Shown here piece by piece: positions 1 through 6,747 of a DNA stretch of 8,685 bases. This stretch comes from Clostridiaceae bacterium. GTDB lineage: Bacteria > Bacillota_A > Clostridia > Acetivibrionales > Acetivibrionaceae. Position 1 is the stretch's first letter; each line of letters begins with the position of its first letter. The notes beneath the pieces are model-generated. The model did no database searches. It worked only from the letters and a program-made list of their open reading frames with translations, and was not told the DNA's origin. The stretch covers positions 1-8,685 of the forward strand of contig JAAZCB010000494.1 of NCBI GenBank assembly GCA_012513545.1, in the 5' to 3' direction. Both the position numbers and the translations under genes were made by a program.

Positions 1-40
1 AAATAACTAAATAATATTTGATTGGTAACAGGTTTAGTTT

Positions 41-92
41 AACATTAAATCAAAGCTCATAGTTCAAATATTCCGGGCTTTGATTTAATATT
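41..92 (-). terminator. Possible terminator hairpin after the kinase gene (no U-tract)
   Basis: A perfect 13-base inverted repeat pairs 44-56 (ATTAAATCAAAGC) with 77-89 (GCTTTGATTTAAT) around a 20-base loop. It extends by three more pairs (40-42 with 91-93) after one mismatch, so the outer end touches the kinase stop codon. Its place directly after the last gene of a five-gene run fits transcript termination. Against this, the stem is AT-rich and no clear run of U follows it on the minus strand, so it may instead be a 3'-end stabilising hairpin. Confidence 0.45.
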
Positions 93-1023
93 ATAGACTC
101 ATTTTGAGCATAAAATATTCCATATAGACAAAAACCTTAAACACTTTTAAGGACGGAAACCTTTTTTTGTAATCTACTGATAGATTCTTCATAAGAATAC
201 CGGAAAAAAACGGTGATAAATGCTTGTTAAACAGGCATATATTTTCTATAGTATCTTCTATCACCCTGTCTGATACCTTTTGAGGAGGTTTCCCCGACAG
301 ACAGTAATACATTGTAGCAGCAAGACTATAAATATCGGAATACCTTCCCTGTCTTGATTTTTCAGAATAAAATTCCAGCGGAGAATAGTTGGGCGTGTAA
401 GTAATCCTTTTCTTACCCTGCTCCCTGTATTTAATTGCCGAACCAAAATCAATAATAACCGGCTTCCCGGTTTTATCAACTAAAATATTACCAGGCTTTA
501 TATCTCTGTGAATTATACCCAGGGAGTGTATATAGTCGACGGCATTAACAATCGGAATGAAAATCTTACCGAATAAATCCACATGTGCTATTCTCTCCAA
601 ATTGCACAAATAATTATCCAGGGTTATACCGTCATAATACTCAATAATTATATACCCGGTGTCATTTTCCTTAAAATGATCAATATATCTTGCTATGTTG
701 CCATGATTCAGTCTTTCCAATATGTAAGCCTCGTTAAGAAAAGTATTTAGCGACTGGTTATATCTGTCCTTAAAGGCAGGCATCCTGAATACTACAGTTT
801 TACCGTCCATATCTCTCAATACTTTTCCTCTTGGGTAGAACTCCTTTATTATTATGTTCTGCTTTGTTTTAATATCACTTCCAATATAAACCAATGACAA
901 TTCACTGGCGGATATTTTTCCTGTTATCTTATACCTGTCTTTTAATACTAAACCAATCATTGTATCAAGGGAACTATTATCCGGACAATCAATGGTAAGG
1001 TTCTCCCTGAACATTTCGTTCAT
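91..1023 (-). CDS. Soluble Ser/Thr protein kinase with a glycine-less nucleotide loop
   Basis: A 310-residue Hanks-type Ser/Thr protein kinase that should transfer ATP phosphate to protein Ser/Thr. A single kinase domain spans about residues 31-300. Visible motifs are the beta-3 lysine K60 in IIIKEFYP, a candidate alpha-C glutamate E98, the catalytic loop HRDIKPGN (172-179, base D174), DFG (192-194), an APE-like SPLE (214-217) and the helix-F region SDIYSLA. The glycine-rich loop is strikingly altered: the usual GxGGFG reads SASELS (38-43). There are no membrane segments and no PASTA, FHA or other C-terminal domains, unlike PrkC. The ATG start has GGGAG 12 bases upstream and an in-frame TGA, the stop of the previous gene, 18 bases upstream. 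As the last gene of the operon it probably phosphorylates a product of the same cluster; that substrate is inferred. The family call is secure, but activity is uncertain because of the loop. Confidence 0.93.
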   Translation of the reverse strand: MNEMFRENLTIDCPDNSSLDTMIGLVLKDRYKITGKISASELSLVYIGSDIKTKQNIIIKEFYPRGKVLRDMDGKTVVFRMPAFKDRYNQSLNTFLNEAYILERLNHGNIARYIDHFKENDTGYIIIEYYDGITLDNYLCNLERIAHVDLFGKIFIPIVNAVDYIHSLGIIHRDIKPGNILVDKTGKPVIIDFGSAIKYREQGKKRITYTPNYSPLEFYSEKSRQGRYSDIYSLAATMYYCLSGKPPQKVSDRVIEDTIENICLFNKHLSPFFSGILMKNLSVDYKKRFPSLKVFKVFVYMEYFMLKMSL

Positions 1024-1041
1024 TTTATAAACACGCTCCCA

Positions 1042-1815
1042 TCAATCCACTATAATCCTTGAAGGCCTGTTTGGTCTGATATCCATGTTCCTCTTAATAC
1101 CATTTTCCAATTCCCTTACTATTGTTGTAAGGTGCTTGTATATCAGCACGTTTGAATAGTCCTTATGTTCTATTCCCAACCTTTTTGAAATATAATGGAT
1201 TATCAGTTTCCTATCTACCGATTTTTCGCCTGTACACTGCATTGCAAAACTTATATCGTAGATATTATCCGAATTACTCTTTAAGATAATATTTGAAAAG
1301 TAGCTTAGTATCACAGGACTTATCGTACTTGTTTCAAAACCGGCATACTCGACATTTATTATATTCACTGTATTGAACTCGGTTGAAAAATCATAAAAAT
1401 CCTTGTAATCGGATCTCAATACTGCCCCTTCCCTCAGCTTGAACCTCCCTAATTCAAGCTCATCCTTCCCAATTTCTGTATTGTCATCAATCAGAATCTT
1501 GGAAGGATGTTGTATGAAGTCACCCTCATGACTTTCTCCAAGAAACTTTATCTTGATAAGAACTTCCCTGTTTGTAGGGTAATAAGGCAGTTCAAATTCA
1601 TCTTCAAGCATGTATATTCTGTTGTTATGCTTTACTATGCCCTTTTTTATTGTAATATTATCTCCAATACACATGTCTGCACCGGAAATTATCCCATTAG
1701 AATAGTTCTTAAAGTAAATATCTAAAAAATTTCTTGGGTAGTCTCTTAAGTTTTCAAGCATTTGCTTTTTTAAAATGCGACCTTTTTCAAAATTAGGGAA
1801 TGTGTCTGTAAACAA
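1042..1815 (-). CDS. Baseplate/tail-fibre-like protein of unknown function
   Basis: A 257-residue soluble protein. The stretch at about residues 38-95 (GIISGADMCI, then IKKGIVKHNNRIYML, then a beta strand REVLIKIKFL) has the pattern seen at the start of phage tail-fibre and baseplate wedge proteins, and in general form in TssK-like shell domains: a 'GI..G' turn, an 'I..G' strand, then a 'G/N-R-Y' strand. Residues 120-160 (ELGRFKLREGAVLRSDYKDF, then NIINVEYAGF) look beta-rich. Residues 165-245 look alpha-helical, and the tail is basic and proline-containing (RPNRPSR). The start codon is TTG, set by a strong AGGGAGGGAG site 5 bases upstream that overlaps the preceding stop. It lies 14 bases after the Hsp70-like gene and 18 bases before the kinase, so co-translation is likely. 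The gene is certain, the fold resemblance is my reading of the pattern, and the function is unknown. Confidence 0.85.
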   Translation of the reverse strand: MFTDTFPNFEKGRILKKQMLENLRDYPRNFLDIYFKNYSNGIISGADMCIGDNITIKKGIVKHNNRIYMLEDEFELPYYPTNREVLIKIKFLGESHEGDFIQHPSKILIDDNTEIGKDELELGRFKLREGAVLRSDYKDFYDFSTEFNTVNIINVEYAGFETSTISPVILSYFSNIILKSNSDNIYDISFAMQCTGEKSVDRKLIIHYISKRLGIEHKDYSNVLIYKHLTTIVRELENGIKRNMDIRPNRPSRIIVD

Positions 1816-1820
1816 TTATA

Positions 1821-1830
1821 CTCCCTCCCT
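1821..1830 (-). promoter_or_regulatory. Ribosome binding site that fixes a TTG start
   Basis: AGGGAGGGAG on the minus strand sits 5 bases before TTG at 1815-1813 and overlaps the TAA stop (1832-1830) of the upstream gene. The next in-frame Met is residue 19, far from any such site, so the TTG start is preferred. The overlap suggests ribosomes ending the upstream gene can reinitiate here. Confidence 0.8.
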
Positions 1831-4451
1831 TATTTCAATCCGTCAAAGAAATCAAGTTCAGAAAGCTCACCCTCAAAGGCAAAAAACTTCCTTTTCCCCA
1901 AGTAAAGCTGCTCATCTTTTCTCGCTACCGGTACTACGTGAAAACCCCAGTTCATATCATGAGCATACAGGAAGAAACGCACCTCCCCATTTCTTATGGT
2001 ATCGGTATCTTCCTGATAAATCTTATTTCCAAAGTCCTGGGTTATGTCTTCAGGCAGTACAAGTCTGTATTCGTTGAAATCATTCTTAAATATATATGAC
2101 TGCCTTATACTTCCATCATGGCTTTTTAAAAAGAACTCAATCTCCTCTACACCAATAGGCCTTGATATAAACCCCTTTGCCTGATTCATTTTCTCAAGGC
2201 TGTATAAAAGGACTTTCTCCTGCTTGTTGAACGTATATGCGCTGACTGAATAGGGTATTACTGGTATTTCGTTTCCAATCCTCGGTTCAATGTCTCCAAT
2301 CTTCTTTGAGGTTATATAACGAAGCACCCCTCTTAAGCATGAAAGCTTGAGATCAGGTATACCATCGTCATCTTCCTTCCTCTGCTTGAACTCTATACTC
2401 TTTCCAGGTACGAATTCTTTTAAAGCTTCCTTAAATATATCAATCCTGCAGGACTGTCCGGTCAGCTTTATTATGGAATAATCCTGAAGCTTTCTGCTCT
2501 GGTAAAAGTTTTCAAGGAACTTCCTGACTATATCGTAGATATCGCCCTTAATCAGTTTATTTATTTCTTTAATATTGAATACTATATTGGGAAATTCATT
2601 TACTGTTTTGAACTCTGAATTTTCCAGCACCGACAAGCACCATTTGTTAAGCATGGTAATGTGAAGGTCACTGTTATGCTCATCCATATCCATTACAGAA
2701 TAGTCAAATTTATTCCTTAGTATGCTGGTCTTACGGAAAAACTCCTTCTTCATGTTGTCTGCTATTTCCCACAAAAAGTAAAAGTTATTCTTAACCCTTT
2801 TGTAGTCCTCCCGAACCCTGTTTTCATATTCCTTGAACCTTGTAGGTATTACTTTTTCCGCTTCCCTGTAGTGTTCTTCGAATTTTTCATATATCTTAAC
2901 AACACCTATATCATCAACATACCTGAAAATGTCTTCGCTTGGAATATCAATAAGTTGGTCAATTTCTATAATATTTCCCTTGTCTTTGTAATAATTCGCA
3001 AATAATATCTTCATGAACTGCATTATTCTGTAGGTTATGTTGTTCCCGCCAAAATTGGTATCCCCGTTTTCATAGGTGGTGTTAATGTCTATTTTGTATG
3101 AAATATAGTCTTCCTGTATCCTGAAAGAACAGGAGGATAAATCGGTAGTACCCCCACCGCAATCGATTATTAGAGCTTTGTATTCCTCTCCGTCGATAAA
3201 CCTGTTCTTCTCAATCTGGTCAGCTATTGTATTGTAAAGAACTGCAATTCCTTCGTCGAGGGCATCCTTCGATTCAACATTATACTCAGGTATAATTTCC
3301 TGGAACATGTCCAGAAATTGCTGTTTCAACTTGACCGGACTTGATATATGTACATTTTTTATACGGCATTTGAACTGGTGCTCAGCAATCTGAATGACAT
3401 GCTTTATATAAGCCCTTATTATATCTCCTCTTTTTACATTAGCTATGTTACCATGTTCATCATAGATTTCTTCAATTTTTGAATAGCTGTTGACCCATCT
3501 TTTTATCCCCTGAAAAACACTGGCATTCCCGGTATAATCGTTCTTTTTCATAAGATTCATGGCTTCGTAGCCAAAATAATACTTTATGTTGCTCGTGTCC
3601 GAACAATCCCCTACATACACTATCGTAGGCAGTACTTCAATCCATTTGTCATCTTTACTTGTCACGTCAATGAACTTAACTATATTTATCTCATTTAATC
3701 TGATTCTCTCGTTTAATATATCATTATAGCAATGTGATGACACGTAGTTCGAGCTTAGGTATGCTCCTGCAGTAGTATTTGAAGTACCAAAATCGATTGC
3801 CAGCACAGTATCGGTATCTTCAATTTCTCTGATCTCAAGATCAACAACAGGAACCCGGTAATACTGAAGATTCATTGGAGGCAATAACTTGTCCGAATGA
3901 TATGTCTTATATATGTATTCCGAGTCATACTTCTTAAAAAACAAAAATGAATAATTCCTGTTATTGGTCTTTTCTATTTTTATATTTTTATGAGCTACCA
4001 GGTAATACATTCCGACTTTTGATATATCTCTTACTATGTTGAATATTCCGCATAAACCATTGTTTTCATTTACAAGCAGAACATTTGATTCGTCTATATC
4101 ATTTTGGATTTCGACCCTGTACATGTCTTCCTTCTTAAGACCTATTTCACTATACAAGGTTATCTTTGCCGGTATTTTTATACCACCTTCATCAGGAAGC
4201 TTATTTACAAGGTTGGTCTTAATTGCCTCATTTACCCTTTCAAAACCACCTTCCTTGAAGCTATCGATAAGAAGGCTTTCCTCCGCACTTCTATACTTCA
4301 AGATTATCCTTATAAGACTTTCCCTGTCAAGACGGTCAATTATTACGCCCTGGACTATTTTCTGTTCATGGCATATTTTAACAAGCTGAAAAGTGGTCAA
4401 CTCCTCAAGCTCACTTCTGGTAAACAGACGTATTGAACTATCCTTAGCCAT
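1830..4451 (-). CDS. Hsp70-like (ASKHA) ATPase with N-terminal SAP-like extension
   Basis: An 873-residue actin/Hsp70-fold ATPase. Hsp70 landmarks appear in order: phosphate-1 DFGTSNT (220-226); SVFQGIKRW (312-319), like the Hsp70 VFDAKRL segment, placing K317 as the catalytic lysine; HISSPVK (368-374); DEGIAVLYN (399-407), like NEPTAAALAYG, with E400; phosphate-2 DCGGGTTD (430-437); TNFGGNN (465-471), like GGEDFD; and adenosine motif LTGQSCRI (663-670). ATP binding and hydrolysis are therefore expected. Departures from DnaK are a 215-residue N-terminal extension starting with a SAP-like helix-loop-helix (about 11-52), a roughly 90-residue charged helical insertion between phosphate-2 and adenosine motifs (about 515-580), and a 150-residue C-terminus with no recognisable substrate-binding domain or EEVD-type tail. 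The ATG has GGGGGGAG 6 bases upstream. It is the largest product of the operon and perhaps its ATP-driven assembly factor (inferred). It is not the housekeeping DnaK. Confidence 0.92.
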   Translation of the reverse strand: MAKDSSIRLFTRSELEELTTFQLVKICHEQKIVQGVIIDRLDRESLIRIILKYRSAEESLLIDSFKEGGFERVNEAIKTNLVNKLPDEGGIKIPAKITLYSEIGLKKEDMYRVEIQNDIDESNVLLVNENNGLCGIFNIVRDISKVGMYYLVAHKNIKIEKTNNRNYSFLFFKKYDSEYIYKTYHSDKLLPPMNLQYYRVPVVDLEIREIEDTDTVLAIDFGTSNTTAGAYLSSNYVSSHCYNDILNERIRLNEINIVKFIDVTSKDDKWIEVLPTIVYVGDCSDTSNIKYYFGYEAMNLMKKNDYTGNASVFQGIKRWVNSYSKIEEIYDEHGNIANVKRGDIIRAYIKHVIQIAEHQFKCRIKNVHISSPVKLKQQFLDMFQEIIPEYNVESKDALDEGIAVLYNTIADQIEKNRFIDGEEYKALIIDCGGGTTDLSSCSFRIQEDYISYKIDINTTYENGDTNFGGNNITYRIMQFMKILFANYYKDKGNIIEIDQLIDIPSEDIFRYVDDIGVVKIYEKFEEHYREAEKVIPTRFKEYENRVREDYKRVKNNFYFLWEIADNMKKEFFRKTSILRNKFDYSVMDMDEHNSDLHITMLNKWCLSVLENSEFKTVNEFPNIVFNIKEINKLIKGDIYDIVRKFLENFYQSRKLQDYSIIKLTGQSCRIDIFKEALKEFVPGKSIEFKQRKEDDDGIPDLKLSCLRGVLRYITSKKIGDIEPRIGNEIPVIPYSVSAYTFNKQEKVLLYSLEKMNQAKGFISRPIGVEEIEFFLKSHDGSIRQSYIFKNDFNEYRLVLPEDITQDFGNKIYQEDTDTIRNGEVRFFLYAHDMNWGFHVVPVARKDEQLYLGKRKFFAFEGELSELDFFDGLK

Positions 4452-4457
4452 TTTTTT

Positions 4458-4465
4458 CTCCCCCC
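4458..4465 (-). promoter_or_regulatory. Ribosome binding site with homopolymer spacer for the Hsp70-like gene
   Basis: The minus strand reads GGGGGGAG, then six A, then ATG (4451-4449). The spacing is optimal. Both the Shine-Dalgarno G6 run and the A run, which becomes A7 with the start codon, are homopolymers that could vary in length by replication slippage and so change initiation efficiency. Confidence 0.75.
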
Positions 4466-4484
4466 GTTATAAGCTTTTAGAGTA

Positions 4485-5174
4485 TTAATATAAAGCTATT
4501 TTATCTATCCTCATAGTGTCGTCAATACCAATTATCCCAAAATGCTCTTTCCAATAAATCTCTGTTCTAAATTTTATCGGAAGGAATAACTCCTTTAACA
4601 ATTCAATTTTAGCCAGATTTATAGCATTTTCGGTATACGGGATATAAAAAAGCAGCTCATCCTTAGTTTCGTAATTGGCATAAATGGTTGAATTCTTAAA
4701 TATTCTCCTTACAGTATCCTTAAAAAGGTACAAGGCTTCTCCGGTAATATACAGCCTCAATATGTTCTGAGCCAGAACATACTTCTCCTCTTTATCGAAC
4801 AGGCAAAACCCCTCTGCTATTTCCTCGCCAAATATACCTCTTTCAATATCCTCCCTGATAAACCTGATATAGTACTCTCTTCTGCTCATTCCCTGAATCA
4901 CATCAATCTCGGATAGAAAATGCATGGTTATATCAAAAAGGACTTCCCTGAACTCAATATCCCAGCTATAGTTTATATCGAACATGTCTCTAAAAATTTC
5001 AAAAAATCTGTAATAAGGATTAACTTCCACTTCCTTGTCAATATCGCTAAAGTTAATATCTTCATTGGAAAGTTCCATATAAGGGGAATAGCTCCTTGCT
5101 AGAAGGAATGTGATATTCTTCTCGGGAATTTCCAATTGTCTTGCTTTTATAATTATATCCCACACGTAGTTCAT
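4485..5174 (-). CDS. Conserved-looking hypothetical protein, 229 aa
   Basis: I do not recognise a named family. The protein is soluble, acidic and rich in aromatic residues, with no signal peptide, membrane segment or cysteine cluster. Residues 1-175 look mostly helical, with amphipathic stretches at 53-66, 96-112 and 134-160. The last 40 residues (FLPIKFRTEIYWKEHFGIIG followed by IDDTMRIDKI) form a compact, probably beta-rich end that looks like the best-conserved part. Its ATG overlaps the TGA of the upstream gene as ATGA (5174-5171). The upstream ribosome site is weak (GAAGG), so translation is probably coupled and the two products may be made in fixed proportion. The Hsp70-like gene follows after 33 bases. 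A structural or adaptor protein of the same machine is the best inference, possibly tail-baseplate-related, but this is not shown by sequence. Confidence 0.8.
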   Translation of the reverse strand: MNYVWDIIIKARQLEIPEKNITFLLARSYSPYMELSNEDINFSDIDKEVEVNPYYRFFEIFRDMFDINYSWDIEFREVLFDITMHFLSEIDVIQGMSRREYYIRFIREDIERGIFGEEIAEGFCLFDKEEKYVLAQNILRLYITGEALYLFKDTVRRIFKNSTIYANYETKDELLFYIPYTENAINLAKIELLKELFLPIKFRTEIYWKEHFGIIGIDDTMRIDKIALY

Positions 5175-6469
5175 ATCAGTTCGCCTTCACATTCATATTC
5201 GGGGAAATACATTTGCACCTCAGACACGAGAAAACTCAGTATATCATGCACGATAAAGCTGTCATAATCACTCGTTCTGAACTTCAGGTTCATAATCTTT
5301 TTATCATTGCCTACTCTAATATCATCAGTTATAAATGAGTTCATATCATAAGTAGTAGCATTTACACTCTTTGACTGCCTGATCTCTATGTCTTCCAGGC
5401 TGAAGTACCTTGACGCCTCAAAGGAATTTACAATTCTGGCAATCTCGCCCTTGGTTCTTATGATTGCAGACTGCTTCCCTGCAAATTTATTTATAAAGCT
5501 TTGTTTCCGGCTATTGGTAACCATCTCGTATTCATTCTTTTGGTAAGAGTCGTTATAGTACTGGTTTACCTTTAGAACATCCCATATTCCAGCCTTTTCC
5601 TCAGGTGAAACAATAATAAGTTTTTCTTCCATCCTCATTATAAACTTTATTATATGCTCCTTTGCGTCAATAAGATATCCATTTTCCGTTCCCAATTTTT
5701 TCAAAGACAAAACATGCTCATAGTTTACCCTGTCAACGGCCGGCATTGGAAAGCCCTCACACTTGAGGCCAATCTTTCTGATGTTCCATAAGGGCACAAC
5801 TGCCGGCATTTTATATTTATCGTATTCCCCAAGACTAATTTCAATTTCTCTGATTTCCTCGTTCTCACCCATCATACCTTCACATTCGGTTAGTACAACC
5901 TCAAAAAACTTATTTGAATATGGGTGGTTAACTGTTTTCCATGGAGTAGTATTCTTTTGAAAAACATCATATAGTTCCTGGATTCTGTTAAAATATTTAG
6001 GGTTCTGTTCCAGACTGACTTTTATCCTGTACTCTCTTTCATCAGTTATTATCACTCCCGGATAACTCTTTTTACTCAGTAAAAGTTTTTTTATGGTTGG
6101 GTAATCACACTTCATGAATAGGGTAAAAAGCCTTACATCCACATTTTTACGAAGGCCTTCAAGAATTGTATTCATATCGAATGTTATTTCTTCCATGTCC
6201 TCAGGAAAAACAGGATATAAAAAATCATCCACTGGATCAACATTGTTCTTATCACAAACCGTAAAGTATATATTATATTTCTTTTCGCTGTCCTCTATTT
6301 CATTAAATATCCTTGCTTCAAGGTTTCTGTTGGATGCTTCCTGATAGTCCGTCAAATTGGAGAAAAAACCTGACATAATATCCTTGAGTAATCTCCTCTG
6401 CTCGAGATCTTCCATTTTGCTCAATCTCTCAAGTATTATATCTTTCATGCTGCTTTTTTCCTTACTCAT
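5171..6469 (-). CDS. Hypothetical protein, 432 aa, first gene of the operon
   Basis: I do not recognise a named family. The protein is soluble. Its N-terminus (residues 1-65) is highly charged and predicted helical, including LERLSKMEDLEQRRLLKDIM, and could form a coiled coil or docking helix. A mixed alpha/beta body follows: YNIYFTVCDKNNVDPVDDFL (65-84) begins with a strand, 186-250 includes strand-like FFEVVLTECEG and MPAVVPLWNIRKIGL, and 395-420 ends with a helix. No enzyme motif, zinc site or nucleotide-binding loop is visible. The ATG is supported by AAAAGGA 9 bases upstream; Met8 is a weaker alternative. It opens the operon downstream of the promoter region and overlaps the next gene by 4 bases, which suggests the two products form a pair. 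The reading frame is certain; any structural role in a cytoplasmic or tail-like complex is inferred only from context. Confidence 0.82.
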   Translation of the reverse strand: MSKEKSSMKDIILERLSKMEDLEQRRLLKDIMSGFFSNLTDYQEASNRNLEARIFNEIEDSEKKYNIYFTVCDKNNVDPVDDFLYPVFPEDMEEITFDMNTILEGLRKNVDVRLFTLFMKCDYPTIKKLLLSKKSYPGVIITDEREYRIKVSLEQNPKYFNRIQELYDVFQKNTTPWKTVNHPYSNKFFEVVLTECEGMMGENEEIREIEISLGEYDKYKMPAVVPLWNIRKIGLKCEGFPMPAVDRVNYEHVLSLKKLGTENGYLIDAKEHIIKFIMRMEEKLIIVSPEEKAGIWDVLKVNQYYNDSYQKNEYEMVTNSRKQSFINKFAGKQSAIIRTKGEIARIVNSFEASRYFSLEDIEIRQSKSVNATTYDMNSFITDDIRVGNDKKIMNLKFRTSDYDSFIVHDILSFLVSEVQMYFPEYECEGELI

Positions 6470-6478
6470 TGCACCAGT

Positions 6479-6485
6479 TCCTTTT
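6479..6485 (-). promoter_or_regulatory. Ribosome binding site of the first operon gene
   Basis: AAAAGGA on the minus strand lies 9 bases before ATG 6469-6467 and supports that start over the in-frame ATG at residue 8. Confidence 0.7.
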
Positions 6486-6534
6486 AAAAAATAATTAATC
6501 TCTATAAGCCTTGTACATCTCTGTCCTTTACAAA

Positions 6535-6553
6535 AGTTGTATCCGGAACAACT
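6535..6553. repeat. Small inverted repeat in the leader
   Basis: AGTTGT (6535-6540) and ACAACT (6548-6553) pair perfectly around a 7-base loop, ATCCGGA. It lies 66 bases before the first operon start and would form a short hairpin in the leader RNA, or a small DNA operator. At 6 bp it is suggestive only. Confidence 0.4.
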
Positions 6554-6567
6554 AATAATACAAAAAA

Positions 6568-6607
6568 CTTTAAAGACAATTTCCTTAAAAAGACAATTTC
6601 TTTAAAG
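6568..6607. repeat. 17-base tandem repeat bounded by CTTTAAAG palindromes
   Basis: Unit AAAGACAATTTCCTTAA (6572-6588) is followed immediately by AAAGACAATTTCTTTAA (6589-6605), with one mismatch. The 8-base palindrome CTTTAAAG occurs at both ends (6568-6575 and 6600-6607), 32 bases apart, about three helical turns. A palindrome pair plus direct repeat just downstream of promoter-like sequences looks like an operator for a dimeric regulator, but no regulator is identified. Confidence 0.6.
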
Positions 6608-6671
6608 TCACCATAAATTATATAAACAAAATCATACTTTGTGTTTCTTAAAATTATTTCATGTTGTCTTT

Positions 6672-6699
6672 ATTTTATCATATTTACAGAAAGTATCAA
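6672..6699 (-). promoter_or_regulatory. Candidate sigma-A promoter for the five-gene operon
   Basis: On the minus strand TTGATA (6699-6694) is followed after 16 bases by TAAAAT (6677-6672). Each box matches the sigma-A consensus at five of six positions. Transcription would begin near 6665, giving a leader of roughly 195 bases. This is the best two-box match in the gap. A second TATAAT at 6622-6617 lacks a good -35 box but could supply a nearer start. Confidence 0.55.
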
Positions 6700-6747
6700 T
6701 ATTTTTCTGGTAGTTAAGCATTGTTTGTCATTGCATATTAGCACTGT

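Noticed and set aside
1042..1815. Naming the 257-aa protein TssK or calling the cluster a type VI secretion system
   Set aside because: Only a short pattern resembles such domains, and no TssB/C, Hcp, VgrG, TssE, ClpV or membrane-complex gene is present in the window.
1507..2077. Plus-strand open frames at 1507-1725 and 1775-2077
   Set aside because: They lie antisense to the 257-aa and Hsp70-like genes, have unlikely compositions and no matching ribosome sites or family resemblance.
4036..4436. Plus-strand open frames over the N-terminal part of the Hsp70-like gene
   Set aside because: Two overlapping antisense frames with low-complexity Ser/Leu/Ile-rich translations, explained as shadows of the minus-strand gene.
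1830..4451. Housekeeping DnaK
   Set aside because: There is no standard substrate-binding domain, a long N-terminal extension is present, and there is no grpE or dnaJ neighbour.
6486..6497. T-run near 6495-6487 (minus strand) as a terminator or attenuator before the first gene
   Set aside because: No stable GC-containing hairpin precedes the run; only a 5-bp TTGTA/TACAA pairing is nearby.
6568..6607. CRISPR array
   Set aside because: There are only two adjacent 17-base units without spacers, far too short and without cas genes.
6470..6665. Riboswitch in the operon leader
   Set aside because: I could not match any conserved riboswitch core, such as c-di-GMP, SAM, TPP or glycine, to this leader.
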